DNA from: Mallotus nudiflorus
Taxonomy: Eukaryota; Streptophyta; Magnoliopsida; Malpighiales; Euphorbiaceae
Direction: 5' to 3'
Length of the DNA stretch: 64,000 nt
Assembly: GCA_947683625.1 (NCBI GenBank)
Contig: CANTUR010000239.1
Span: 7,483,001 to 7,547,000 of the forward strand
Shown: in pieces, positions 47,522 through 59,910 of the stretch
Numbering within the stretch: position 1 is the stretch's first letter
Layout of the letters: each line of letters opens with the position of its first letter
Notes under the pieces: model-generated
What the model was told of the DNA's origin: nothing
The model's input: only the letters and a program-made list of their open reading frames with translations
Database searches by the model: none
Translations under genes and position numbers: made by a program

Positions 47522-50500
47522 CTAAGAAGAAAAGAGATACGGGAACGAAACTCGCATCTCAACTTCAGTTTCCCAGGTGCAATCTTCTGCAGAATGGTTA
47601 CTCCATAACACCTTCACCATCGGTATCTCCTTAGTTCGCAGCTGTCGGATTTGGCGATCCACAATCGCTACCGGGTATTCCTCGTAAGTCAAATCGTCGC
47701 TAAGCTCTACGGTTTGAGGTTGCAACACGTGAGACGGATCAGGGACGTATTTTCTCAACATGGAAACATGAAATACAGGATGGATTCTCGATAGCTCTGG
47801 TGGTAACACTAGCCTATATGCCACTTCACCCACTCTAGACCGAATTTCAAACGGTCCAATGTATCTAGGAGCTAGCTTACCCTTCTTGCCAAATCTCATA
47901 ACTCCTTTCATTGGAGACACCTTCAGGAACACCATGTCTCCAACCATGAAGGATACATCCTTCCTCCTAGGGTCAGCGTAGCTTTTCTGTCTACTAAAGG
48001 CGGTCTTCAATCGCTGCTGTATAATGGGGACTTCCTCTGATGTGATCTGCACCAACTCCGGTCCCGTTAACTGCCTCTCTCCAATCTCCCAACACAAAGG
48101 TGATCTACACTTCCTACCATATAGTGCCTCATATGGAGCCATCTCAATGCTAGCATGATAGCTGTTGTTATAGGCAAACTCAATCAGTGGCAAGTGTGAA
48201 TCCCATTGCCCCCCAAAATCCATTACACACATCCTCAACATGTCTTCTAACGTCTGGATGGTCCTCTCTGACTGACCGTCTGTCTGAGGGTGGAAAGCCG
48301 TACTGAAATCCAATCTGGTACCCAAGGCCTTGTGTAATTCTTGCCAAAAGACCGAGGTAAAAGTGGCTCCTCTATCCGACACTATGCTCACAGGTACCCC
48401 ATGTAGACAAACGATTCTATTGACATAAAGTCTTGCCAGTCTATCAGTAGAGTACGTCTTCTTTATAGGTAGAAAGTGTGCTGACTTAGTCAACCTGTCC
48501 ACAATCACCCAAATAGCGTCATAACCTCCAGTAGTTCGAGGTAGTCCAGTCACGAAATCCATGGTTATCATATCCCATTTCCATTCAGGAATTGGCATAG
48601 GTTGTAACAGTCCCAAGGGTCTCTGATGTTCAAGCTTTACTTGCTGGCAAGTCAAGCACCTGGATACAAACTCTGCAATGTCCTTCTTCATTCCATTCCA
48701 CCAATATGTATCTTTCAGATTATGATACATCTTGGTAGAACCCGGATGAACACTATATGCAGAATAATGTGCTTCCTCCATGATCTCCTTTCTCAAGTCA
48801 TCAACATCTAGCACACAAATCCCAGTGCCCAACCGCAATATACCTTCCTTGTCAATTACAACGTCCCGTGACTGCCCTTGTTGCACTTCATACATGATTC
48901 TCTGTAACTGGGGGTCTCTGCTCTGAGCTGCCTTCACCCGATCCAAGTATACTGACCGTACACTGAATTGAGCAAAAAGACACTTTCGGGTAACTTTCAT
49001 CTGCAATCCCCGATCAATCAGTCCATGCAACTCCTTAATAATGGGCCTTCTCTCTGTGCTAATATGGGCAAGGCTGCCTGCTGATTTCCTACTCAAGGCA
49101 TCCGCAATAACATTTGCCTTTCCTGGATGGTATAAAATGGAGCAATCATAATCCTTAAGAAGTTCCATCCATCTCCTCTGCCTCAGATTCAAATCCCTCT
49201 GCTGGAAAATATATTTCAAGCTCTTATGATCTGTGTATATCTCACATGTCACTCTGTACAAGTAATGCCTCCATATTTTTAAAGCAAACACCACGACTGC
49301 CATCTCTAAGTCATGAGTAGGATAGTTCTGCTCGTGCCTCTTCAACTGCCTCGAAGCGTAAGCAATCACTTGGCCACTTTGCATCAACACATAGCCCAAT
49401 CCTACTCTGGAAGCATCACAATATACTGTATAACCTTCATTTCCAGAGGGTAAAGTTAGAATCGGTGCTGACGTCAACAAGTTCTTCAATAGTTGGAAAT
49501 GCTCTTCGCATTTGTCCGTCCATACAAACTTAACATTCTTCTGGGTCAACCTTGTCAAAGGTGCAGCAATTCTAGAGAAATCCTTTACAAATCTTCTGTA
49601 ATAACCTGCTAGACCCAGGAAACTCCGTACTTCCCTAACCGTAGTCGGCCTTGGCCATTCTGTAATAGCCCCAATCTTCTTAGGGTCCACCTGTATGCCA
49701 TCTCGAGAAACCACGTGGCCTAGGAATGCCACTTGATACAACCAGAACTCGCACTTTGAGAACTTGGCATACAATCTATGCTCTCTTAAGGTCTGAAGTA
49801 CCCTTCTCAGATGCATCACATGCTCAGCCTCACCCTTAGAATAAACCAAAATGTCATCAATGAAAACTATCACAAACCGATCCAAGTATGGCCTAAATAC
49901 CCGATTCATCAAGTCCATAAAGGCTGCTGGAGCGTTAGTCAGTCCAAAGGACATTACTAAAAACTCATAATGGCCATATCTTGTTCGAAAGGCTGTCTTG
50001 GGCTCATCACCTCTTCTGATTCTCAACTGATGATACCCAGATCTCAGATCTATTTTAGAGAAGCATGTAGCACCTTGAAGTTGATCAAACAGATCATCGA
50101 TCCTCGGAAGTGGGTACTTATTCTTGATGGTGACCTTATTCAACTGTCGGTAGTCGATACAAAGTCGAAGGCTACCATCTTTCTTCTTCACGAACAACAC
50201 CGGAGCACCCCAAGGCGATGTACTGGGTCTGATGAAACCCTTATCAAGCAACTCCTGCAACTGCTCTTTCAGCTCCTGCAGTTCAGCTGGTGCCATTCTG
50301 TAAGGTGGCATAGAAATAGGATCCGTACCATGTATGACATCGATACAGAACTCTATCTCTCTGTCTGGTGGTAATCCTAGTAATTCTTCAGGAAAGACAT
50401 CCAAAAATTCACACACCACTGGCACCTGATCAATTGCCACATTCTCCTGCTCAACATCTCTTACTATTGCCAAGTATCCCTGACAACCCCTTCTAAGCAT

Positions 50501-51235
50501 CTTCCGGGCTGTAATGGCAGAAATGAGATTATGAGGCATGGAGCTCCTTTCACCTTTGAAACAGAATTCTTCTTCACCTGGAATCCTAAATACCACTTCT
50601 TTCTCTCTACAATTCACAAAGGCATAATACCTCGACAACCAATCCACGCCCAGAATGACATCAAATTCCAGTACGTCGAGCAATACTAAGTCCGCCAATA
50701 GTTCTCTACCATCAACCATCACCGAACACAAAGGAAAGAAAACATCTGTCTCTAACTCGTCACTCAGAGGAGTCGAAACAGATAGAGGAAAGGACAATCT
50801 AGAAGGCTGCCACTCGATTCTCGAAGCGAACACAGGAGAAATGAAGGAATGTGAAGCACCGGGATCAAACAACACTCTAGCATCGTATGCACAGACTGAG
50901 AGAATACCTGCTACCACTGCATTCGAAGTCTGAGCATCCTGTGGTGTCAAAGTGAACACTCGAGCCTGACCACGACCTGCCTGCTGAGAAGTCGAAGGTT
51001 GCGCAAAACCACATCCACTAGGTCTGCCAATTGAACCTCGACCTTGCTGATTCATATGCTGAGGCGGTCTCTGTTGTGGCTGTGTGGGTGCTCGATACTG
51101 CTGAGGTATCGGATAGTAGGGCTGAGCTACTGAGGAAGACGAACCCTGAACGTACTGTGGCTGGTATCCGGAGTGGGGACAAGCTCTGGCAAGGTGTCCA
51201 ACCTGCCCACACCTAAAGCAAGCGCCCGTCAACAT
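47522..51235 (-). CDS. pol: Tekay pol: zinc knuckle, protease, RT, RNase H, integrase, chromodomain
   Basis: A 1237-codon open frame. Residues 6-19 are a CX2CX4HX4C zinc knuckle (CFRCGQVGHLARAC), the C-terminus of gag. Protease has FDPGASHSF (Asp124; DPG rather than DSG). RT (about 340-500) has the catalytic FIDD at 458-461. RNase H has Asp607, Glu644 and Asp669. Integrase has the HHCC finger (His823, His830, Cys860, Cys863) and a D-X60-D-X35-E triad (Asp893, Asp954, Glu990). A GPF-type motif (Y-I-G-P-F, near 1125-1129) follows, and a chromodomain sits at about 1187-1230, which in chromoviruses steers insertion to marked chromatin. All catalytic residues checked are present. The frame is open upstream of the first Met to about residue -70, so the true start is in the fused gag. 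Confidence 0.96.
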   Translation of the reverse strand: MLTGACFRCGQVGHLARACPHSGYQPQYVQGSSSSVAQPYYPIPQQYRAPTQPQQRPPQHMNQQGRGSIGRPSGCGFAQPSTSQQAGRGQARVFTLTPQDAQTSNAVVAGILSVCAYDARVLFDPGASHSFISPVFASRIEWQPSRLSFPLSVSTPLSDELETDVFFPLCSVMVDGRELLADLVLLDVLEFDVILGVDWLSRYYAFVNCREKEVVFRIPGEEEFCFKGERSSMPHNLISAITARKMLRRGCQGYLAIVRDVEQENVAIDQVPVVCEFLDVFPEELLGLPPDREIEFCIDVIHGTDPISMPPYRMAPAELQELKEQLQELLDKGFIRPSTSPWGAPVLFVKKKDGSLRLCIDYRQLNKVTIKNKYPLPRIDDLFDQLQGATCFSKIDLRSGYHQLRIRRGDEPKTAFRTRYGHYEFLVMSFGLTNAPAAFMDLMNRVFRPYLDRFVIVFIDDILVYSKGEAEHVMHLRRVLQTLREHRLYAKFSKCEFWLYQVAFLGHVVSRDGIQVDPKKIGAITEWPRPTTVREVRSFLGLAGYYRRFVKDFSRIAAPLTRLTQKNVKFVWTDKCEEHFQLLKNLLTSAPILTLPSGNEGYTVYCDASRVGLGYVLMQSGQVIAYASRQLKRHEQNYPTHDLEMAVVVFALKIWRHYLYRVTCEIYTDHKSLKYIFQQRDLNLRQRRWMELLKDYDCSILYHPGKANVIADALSRKSAGSLAHISTERRPIIKELHGLIDRGLQMKVTRKCLFAQFSVRSVYLDRVKAAQSRDPQLQRIMYEVQQGQSRDVVIDKEGILRLGTGICVLDVDDLRKEIMEEAHYSAYSVHPGSTKMYHNLKDTYWWNGMKKDIAEFVSRCLTCQQVKLEHQRPLGLLQPMPIPEWKWDMITMDFVTGLPRTTGGYDAIWVIVDRLTKSAHFLPIKKTYSTDRLARLYVNRIVCLHGVPVSIVSDRGATFTSVFWQELHKALGTRLDFSTAFHPQTDGQSERTIQTLEDMLRMCVMDFGGQWDSHLPLIEFAYNNSYHASIEMAPYEALYGRKCRSPLCWEIGERQLTGPELVQITSEEVPIIQQRLKTAFSRQKSYADPRRKDVSFMVGDMVFLKVSPMKGVMRFGKKGKLAPRYIGPFEIRSRVGEVAYRLVLPPELSRIHPVFHVSMLRKYVPDPSHVLQPQTVELSDDLTYEEYPVAIVDRQIRQLRTKEIPMVKVLWSNHSAEDCTWETEVEMRVSFPYLFSS

Positions 51236-52352
51236 ATGACACGGGCCCTGATGAAATCGTCCACAACTCGCACAAGCACTAGCTCTAGACCCAGAACTAC
51301 TCTGCCCGGTACTCTGCCCACTACTACTGCTACTAACTCCTACACCGAATCTGTGACTCCTGTCGGTTCTCCTGTTTGAAGCATATCCATGTCGGCCAAC
51401 TCTGTGAGTCCTGGACCTCCTACCACTCTGCTGAGAACTACCCGCAGCCTGCTGACTCGAACTGCCGATGTGAAATGCTGGCTGCTGGTACCCCGGGAGC
51501 TACACCATGACCACTGCCCCCGATCATATAAAGATCTATCATGGTGCCCTGGCAGATATGTCGCCTCTCTATCAAACGGGCCTCCTCAATCACACTCTCC
51601 AAGGTGCGGTCCTCGGTACGCATACCAACAAAAGTGGGTCCTAATCCAGTAACATACAACTCCACTGCTCTGTAAGGGTCCCTCCTAATATCTTCTGCAT
51701 GTCAGGACAGTCTATTAAACTCTCTGGTATAATCCTCCACTGACCTATCGCCTCTAGTAATGTGGAGCAGCTGCCACCTGTAGGCATCTCTGGTGGCTGG
51801 AGGACAGAAAAATCTCAAAAAGTGGTCCTTAAATTCTGGCCAAGTCAGCTCGTGCATCGATGGCTGAATCGACTGCATAAACCAATCCTGAGCAGCCGCC
51901 TGTACCGACAACTCCATAATCATAATCCTCTGATAATCCGTGTGCCCAGTCCTGGTGCGTGCCTCAATCGCATTAATGAAGTCTAAGGCATCACCCGTAC
52001 CGTCGAAAGAAACTCTATCGATCCGAGAGTAAAGAAGGGCTGCTTCAGTATCTGACATACCCTGGTTCCTCTGCTGAAGCATCTGCTGTACAAAGGGCAT
52101 CGCCTGATTCAATGCTGCTAGACCCTGATTAATCCCTGCCAGTCCAGCTGCAAAGGCTGTGGGGTCAACAGCTGGGGCCTCAGGCTCGACTGGCTGCTGA
52201 TCAGGAATCTCAGCTGCGGCTACCCTGGCTCGACCTCTACCTCTACCTCTGCCCCTACGACGTGGAGCAGGAAGGGGAGCCTCATCGTGCACAGACTGCT
52301 CATCTAGCCTAAGGGTCGGATCAGCATCTGGGTCGGTACGCACACGCCTCAT
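51236..52352 (-). pseudogene. gag: Tekay gag of element B, broken by a stop and a frameshift
   Basis: Starts at ATG 52350-52352 (MRRVRTDPD), about 150 nt after the PBS. An Arg/Gly-rich N-terminal stretch (GRGRGRARVAAAE) precedes the capsid domain (FDGTGDALDFINAIEARTRT; MIMELSVQAAAQDWFMQSI; GDRSVEDYTREFNRLS). A TGA at 51702-51704 follows RLS. The same frame then continues (VTGLGPTFVGMRTEDRTLES) to a TAG at 51438-51440. The Ser/Gln-rich linker QPAFHIGSSSQQAAGSSQQS and a Cys/His segment (CASCGRFHQGPC) lie in the pol frame, so a 1-nt indel sits at about 51485-51510. In this lineage gag and pol normally form one frame. Confidence 0.9.
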
Positions 52353-52505
52353 TCTGAAAGGAAGACAAGAAAAATTGAATTCAAAACGGGGTAAGAATAT
52401 TTAAAGCAACGCGGAATTAGAAACCATACATCTCAAGACAATTATCAACCCTAAAGCTGCAGTAGTTACACAGAAAGACAGACATGGACAATTAATCGAA
52501 CTTAT

Positions 52506-52517
52506 GCTCTGATACCA
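52506..52517 (-). other. Primer-binding site of element B (initiator tRNA-Met)
   Basis: Minus strand TGGTATCAGAGC, 4 nt (AAGT) after the 5' LTR. Confidence 0.93.
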
Positions 52518-52521
52518 ACTT

Positions 52522-55035
52522 TGTCACGACCCGAACCCGAGGGCACGTGACCGGCATTAGGGAATGGGTAGGCATAAGGCCACCGAAACCCGTAGTAAGC
52601 CTAAAGGAAAAAGAAAATAAAACCATTCATATTTTTACTTTAATTACCAACAGAACATATTATCAAACTGATTTTTCTCAAATTACACAAATTTAACAGT
52701 TTAATAAAAATACGATTCAACATCTCATATTATAAATTGAGTTCTATGTCATATACATAAATGTATTTCGTACAAATAAACTACATAATTTAGTTTAAAA
52801 CCATACAGATCCTCAATACATATACTACTGCAGCATCCTAGATTAATATACAGTACAGCTTACAATGACCTACATAAAATTGCCGGTGAAGAAGAAATCC
52901 GGCGTAGAGGTAGTCTGAGGTCAAACTCCCAAGCTCCTGAAAAAAAAAAAAAAAAATTGAGGGGAATCAGACCTCACTGAGTAAGTCAATAAAAGAGCTG
53001 TACGGTTTGAAAACCTTTTTTTTTTTTTTTAAAAAAAAAACTATATATTTTCATAGTAAAAATAATTTATAATATATATATATAATTATAGCTTTTGAAA
53101 AATCTCGGTAGAACCCTAAACCCAAGTCTAAATGGCCAACTGGGCCCACTTATCCCAACTAGACTACCGGTCCCCGAGAGCAAAGGCATCAACCGAGGCA
53201 CCAAGCCGTAGTCATTCACTTAATCTAAATATATGGATCTGGCGGTCCCCGAGAGCTAAGGCATCAACCGAGGCACCCATCCCAGTCCATTATTGACTTT
53301 CCAATCACTGGCGGTCCCCGAGAGCTAAGGCTTCTACGAGGCACCCGTCCCAGTTTAACATTCATCAATCATAAAATTTTCGGATCCATCTCTCAATCTC
53401 TACCATGTGCACATAGTCCTGGTGAAGCCACCAGGTAGCCCGTTCTACCAAAATTTCTCAAAATCGATTTGTAAATAAATAAAATGCGTTTAAATCTTAG
53501 ATAATAGCATTAAATTAAATAAATCATGTAATCAATGTAATAAAATACGAGCGCATGCATTTTTACATAAACACACGCACAGATCGTTCTACTGACTTAT
53601 AGGACGAATGTGAAGGCTGACGACCACGCGTCTGCCTCGGCCTCACGGCTTCTGCTCCGAAATGATCTAAAGGAAAATAATAATTGACCTTTAAAATATG
53701 ACTATGAACACCGAAACCAAAAATCAACAAAGCAATGAAATTCCAAACTGACTCGACAGACAAGTTTTTAACCTAATTAACGGTAGACATTTTTCTACGG
53801 ATATCACGTTTTACGAGAAAATCTACCAAAATTTCGGCAGAGTCTCCTCTGTAAAACGGACATCCCTCTACCAAAGGTAGAGCCAGACCTGCATAGAAAA
53901 TGCACTTCTAATTTCCAAAACCATCCACACTTGAGTCGGGCTCCCAAAATACAATTTGCCCCGACCGAGATCACAACTCAAATAAAATATCACAATTTAA
54001 TAATATGTGTTTCTTAAATACATATCACATTCATACATATTAGAATAGATAAAAATTATACAAAATCTCCATTATTCAAAATTTATATTACTTAGGAAAT
54101 CATGTCAATTAATTTCTAAAAATTATCTAAACCCTTTAATTATTAATAAAACTAATTAAAATATATATATTTATCATATTTAGTGTAAAATTACATTTTT
54201 ACCCCCCCTAAAATACATAATTTACATAATGAGCTTTTACTACAAAAAAATAATTCCTAAAAATTAATATAATCTTCTTAAAATTATCTTCTATACCCTA
54301 AACTTAATTTCAACACTTAATATCACCAAAATGTCAATTAACATTATTATTTTCTATTTTATATGGTTAATTCCCGAAAATTCCTAAAATAGTTTTAAAA
54401 TTCCAGAATTCACTAAAAAAAAAATCAGAATAATTACCTAAAATCTCAATAAATTAATTTGCTCAAAATAACCCAAAATAATCTCCCTAATTGCTAATTA
54501 TAGCTAAATAACCATCTAAATAACCAAATGAACATAACTAAATTTCTGTAAATTTAGTTTAACTACCAAAAATCCAAGAAGATATACAATCAACTCAATT
54601 ACATGCTAACCAACACTAATCATCCTAGGATTGCTAAGATCAAGCAGAAAATTGAAGGGAGAAAAGAAAGAAAACAGGTGAGCATCTCTCACCTTCAAGT
54701 AGCGGAAACAGAGCAGGGGAAGAGCTTGCTGCTGTCGGTGAAGATGGGAGGATGAGGCTGCTCACATGGAGGCGAAGGGCTGGTGGACACTTCCAGGAGA
54801 TGGCATCACCGAGCAACGAAGCTGCACAGACAAGATGCAGGGCTGCTGCTGCGCGAAGAGAAGAAGAAACTGCTGCGCGAGGAAAAGAGGAACAGCTGCT
54901 GCGCGAGGAAGAGAAGAAGAAGAAGAAGGAGAAGAAAAAGAATTCTGCAGCAGCAGAGAAAGCTAGGTGAGGATGGGGGAAAAACGGACTGAAATTGAGG
55001 GAGTTGGTGTGGGTGTTTTGATGTGTTGATGAGTG

Positions 55036-55115
<80 letters not shown>

Positions 55116-55151
55116 TATAGGTATGGGCGGGTGTATATATAGGATATTACA
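52522..55151 (-). repeat. 5' LTR of element B
   Basis: 2630 bp. The transcription start is expected near the right-hand end, where TATATATACACCC follows TGTAATATCC in minus orientation. The (AT)n run at about 55042-55112 is longer than in the 3' LTR. The GC-rich leader (54700-54990) is followed by GGTGAGAGATGCTCACC. Stem module at 53815-53890. Confidence 0.95.
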
Positions 55152-55156
55152 AATAA

Positions 55157-56665
55157 AAATAATGAAAATAAAATTTACATAAAAGAATTAAAAAAATAAA
55201 AATAAAAGATTAAAAAATGATGATAAAAAAGAAATACAAATATTAGTAGAATAAATTAATGAAAAAAAAGCTAAAAAGATGAAACAAAAAATGAATAAAT
55301 AAGAAAATAGTAAAAGGAATGAATGATTGAAAACAATAGCTGCACCAAAAGAAGAGTACAAACGAGACGGAATAAAGAATTGAATGAATACGTAAATCAA
55401 TTGATAGTTAATGATTATTGAAAAATAATAAACCAAGAAAGCCAAACAGAATTAAAATATAAATAAAAGAAAGGAGCTAAAGAAGAGAATGGAACACAGT
55501 ATTGATTCCCCTAAGAGTTTGATCAACCTTTAATGTAAGCCTGTGACTTTTTGTATTTTCTATGAGTTTTAGTTTTTATTTTTGATATGATTTATGGCAA
55601 ATAACTAAAGAAAAGTACATAAAAAAAAGGGTATGCTTTGGCTTACAGCTAAAAATTAGAAAAGTAGAGGAAATAAAATAAAAACCCTAGGAGCATCCCA
55701 TGTGAAAAGAGAAAATGACAAATATATATAACCCTAGTCTTATAACCCTATGTTAGGTTTAGGATAAAAATCAAATAAAACAAATTTTTTATTATTTATC
55801 TAATAAAAAAAATTTATCATTATATTTATTTAATAAAATAAAGATAACAACCAATAAAAAATAAGTATAAAAATAAAATAAAATAAAATAAAATAATAAA
55901 TAATAAATAATAAAAATTACTGAGTGCCGGTCGGAAGTGTAGATTTCAGACCATAAATTTACGTTTCCAATTGGAAATATTAATTTCTAATTGGAAATCT
56001 ACATTTCTGATGGTAAATTGCAGCATCGGGTCAATAAATATAATAAAATAAAATAAAAATAATTTATAATTTATAATTTATTTCAAAACCAATAAATCAA
56101 ATTCAATAAATATAATTTTATAGTCAATTTTGATCATCGGGTCCTCTATCGCATCCAAACTTAAATCATTCAGAAATTGAGTGCTTACAGTTGCCCTCCT
56201 TTGTCATGTTTGCTTGACAAATTGCAACAAAGCAAATAAACAAACAATTTCTAAACAAAAAGTCAGATAGCTGCAGCTGTGTGTAATGACAATGCATAAT
56301 ACTATGCAATGTTGAATGCAATTTAAGGAACACTAGAATTCCTGTTGAATTTCTAGCTATGATGCTACCACTATGTTTAGTGAATAGTGATTGATACTAT
56401 GTTTAGTGTATTTTGAAATTAGGCTATAGTTCCGATGGAACATTTAGTAGTGATGCTATCATTGTGTTCAATGAATAGCGGTTGACACTGCATTTAGTAT
56501 ATTTTAAAAACAAGCTATAGTTCTTGTGGACCATATAGCGGTGATGCTATCAATGTGTTCAATGAATAGCGGTTGACACTGCATTCAGTGTATTTTAAAA
56601 ACAAGCTATAGTTTTGGTGGAACATATAGTAGTGATGCTATCACTTGTTTAGTGAATAGCTATTG
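55157..56665 (-). repeat. Tandem unit 3, right part
   Basis: Continues unit 3 after element B: LTR part, LTR edge at 56189, polypurine tract, 91-bp array at 56351-56665, then the junction GACATTGTGT|GTGAGTTGGACC to unit 4. Confidence 0.88.
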
Positions 56666-58237
56666 ACATTGTGTGTGAGTTGGACCTATTGTGTGTTTGG
56701 GGCCCAAAATGAATAGAAACACAAAAAAATTCAAATAACAAAAATAGTGCAAATAACAATTAAACATGTATATTGTGATATTTAACCCTAATTTAATTTA
56801 TGTGCAACGTAATTAACTAAAACCACCATTAATTTTTATTAAGCTTTTACCAGGTGAACCTAATTTACTACTTAATTTCAAAGTGCAGAAAAATTAAATA
56901 TTCCACTATTTCCCACTATTAGGGCTATTACAATAATTTGCTAAAAAATTTTAATAAAATTATACAAACCCAAAAATAAAATAAATGACAAACACAAAAA
57001 TAAAAATTAACAGAATAATAAAGCCCTAATAATCTGCATAAAATTAGAATGGGATTTTAATCCATGGTATTACATGGACCTTTGTGGGTTTTGTTATCCA
57101 TAGTGAATTCATGTTATCTCGTCCATAATCATAAAACACAAAAAAGTAATATAAATAAATATTAGTAACTAAATAGTTAAAATTAAAATTAAATCAAGAT
57201 AAAATAAAATAAAAATAATGAAAATAAAATTTGCATAAAAGAATTAAAAAAATAAAAATGAAAGATTTAAAAATGATAAAGAACAAATACAAATATGAGT
57301 AGAATAAATGAATGAAAAAAATAAAAATAAAAAATAAAAAATGAAACAAAAAATGAATAAATAATAAAATAATAAAAGGAATGAACAATTGAAAACAATA
57401 GCTGCACCAAAAGAAGAGTAAAAATGAAACGGAATAAAAAAGAGAATGAATCAGTAAATCAATTGATAGTTAATGATGATTGAAAATAATAAATCAAGAA
57501 AACCGAACAAAAATAAAATCAAAATAAAAGAAAGGAGCTGAAGAAGAGAATGGAATGTAGTATTGATTCCCCTCAAAGTTTGATCAACTTTTGATGGAAG
57601 CTTGTGACTTTTTGTATTATCTATGAGTTTTAGTTATTATTTTGATCTAATTTATGGCAAAGAACAAAAGAAAAGTACGTAAAAAAAAGGAAAAGTGGGT
57701 ATGCTTTGGCTCACAGCTAAAAATTAGAAAAATAGAGGAAATAGAATAAAAACCCTAGTAGCCTCACTTGTCAAAAGAGAAAATGACAAATATATATAAC
57801 ACTAGTCCTATAACCCTACATTTGGTTTAGGATAAAAATCAAATAAAATAGATTGTTTATTATTTATCTAATAAGAAATAAATTTATCATTATATTTATC
57901 TAATAAAATAAAATAACAACCAACAAAAAATAAGTATAAAATAAAATAAAATAATAAATACATAAAATAAATAAATAATAAAAATAATAAAAAATTACGG
58001 AGTACTAGTTGAAATTGTGGATTCCCGACCAGAAATCTACATTTCTGATGGCAACTTTTTTTTTTTTATTTTTGAAATTATTTGGTAAAATAAATAATTA
58101 AAGTTAAGTTAAGAAAAATTATAATTTATTTCAAAGCTAATAAATCAGATCCGATAAATATAATTTCACAGTCAATTTTCATCATCGGGTCCTCTGTGAC
58201 ATCCAAACTTAAATTATCTAGAAATTGGATGCTTACA
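56666..58237 (-). repeat. Tandem unit 4, ends at an LTR edge
   Basis: Starts at the usual LTR-internal point and ends ..GGATGCTTACA at 58237, without the PPT or array. This is a true outer end of the Tat-like element; bases 58238-58247 (ACTATGCTAC) are flanking RT of element A. Confidence 0.85.
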
Positions 58238-58247
58238 ACTATGCTAC

Positions 58248-58522
58248 TGTAATACCCTACATACATATATATATATATATAATTATTTTAATATTAAGGG
58301 ACACATTTTTCTCGAGAAGTTCTATTAATAGTTAATTTGCATTATATTAAAGTATAAAATTTTGTTAACATTATATTTTAGGTTAAATATTAATTTAAAT
58401 GTGCATATCTATTCACATGTGTATATATATATATAGATATATGTATATAATATAGTATCAAGTGTAATTATATACTTGTGTATCTATATGTATACGTTTT
58501 CATGTAGTATATGGTAGCATAC

Positions 58523-58592
<70 letters not shown>

Positions 58593-58648
58593 TATATGTA
58601 TATAGTCATAATGTAGTATAATAAGTATAGTATATAAATATATATACG

Positions 58649-58740
<92 letters not shown>

Positions 58741-59853
58741 TAGTTTATATTATAGTATATATAAGTATATGTATGTTTTTTTGAAGAGGAAGAAGGTAGA
58801 ACCGAGCTCCCTCCTCCCCACCTTCGCGAATCCTTCGACCACCACCATCACTGCGCCTCCCCCACCTCCGGCCACCTGCAGAGCCGCCGGAAGCTACTGG
58901 AAAGGAGAAAGCCGAGAGTTTTGCTCTAACTCACCCAAGCTTCGTCCGGCCACCATTTTCCTCCATTCCAGTGCCAATCTCCTCCCCTTGCACCGGTGAG
59001 GCTTAATCTAACCTTTGTTTAAGCTTTGATCATGAATTGATTGAGTTTTGGTTGATTTTCAGTTTGTGAACTCTAGGGTTTCAAAATTTTTTTAACTTAA
59101 TCTAGCTTGATTCATGCAAACTCCCTTTACAAATGTGATTCCTAGTAGCTTAATCTACCTCTAGGAATTTTTGTATAATTTTTGGAATTTATTTTGATTT
59201 TTGGTGAATTTTGGATATTTAAATAATTTTTTAGGAATTTTTGGGAATTAATTATAAAAATAGCAAATAATAATGATAATTGACATTTTGGTGATATTAA
59301 GTGTTGAAATTAATTTTAGGGTAAGGTAGATAATTTTAAGAAGATTATACAATTTTTTTAGGGATTTTTATACATTATGTCAAAATTAAATAATTAGGCT
59401 AATTTTTGGAATTTTGGTTAAAAAGGTTATGAAACTTGATAAAGGAGGTTATTAGTGAAAAATATGAATTTTAGAACTCAAATCATAATTTTTGAGATTT
59501 TTATACTATTTTTATAAATATATTTGAGTTTATGCCAAAAATCGATTTTTAGTTAAATAATACTTTTGAGAAAAATATTGTTGGTTGATTAAATATTTGT
59601 ATGATATTGGGAGGAATTATCTTGAAAAAAAAAATTAGTTTTAGATGATTGGATAATTTTAAGGAAAATTTTGTGTATATATATAGCATTATGTAATTTA
59701 TATATATACTAGGGGTAAAAATGTAATTTTACACTAAATACGATAAATATATATTTTAATTAGTTTTATTAGTATTTAAAGGGTTTAGATAAATTTTATA
59801 AATTAATTTATGTAATTTCCTAAGTAGTGTAAAATTTTAAAATATCCAATTTT

Positions 59854-59910
<57 letters not shown>

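Larger units (their letters stand above)
44855..55151 (-). mobile_element. Tekay-type chromovirus element B, full length
   Basis: A 10,297-bp element with LTRs at 44855-47456 (3') and 52522-55151 (5'), PBS, gag, a long pol ORF, polypurine tract and a perfect AATAA target duplication (44850-44854, 55152-55156). By eye the LTRs differ at about two dozen bases over ~2.5 kb apart from microsatellite length, near 1%. At the commonly used 1.3e-8 substitutions/site/year that would mean a few hundred thousand years. It inserted into tandem unit 3 of the Tat-like element and is the youngest complete element here. Gag carries two lesions; pol is open throughout. Confidence 0.96.

Noticed and set aside
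49970..50374. 134-codon plus-strand frame and others antisense to pol
   Set aside because: Shadow of the intact pol frame on the other strand; no independent signal.
54752..54992. Three overlapping open frames in the GC-rich LTR leader (also at 47084-47324 and, antisense, 16056-16296)
   Set aside because: All three frames are open because of the GAA/AAG-rich repeat composition. They lie antisense to the LTR's expected transcript and carry no domain, so they are not called genes.
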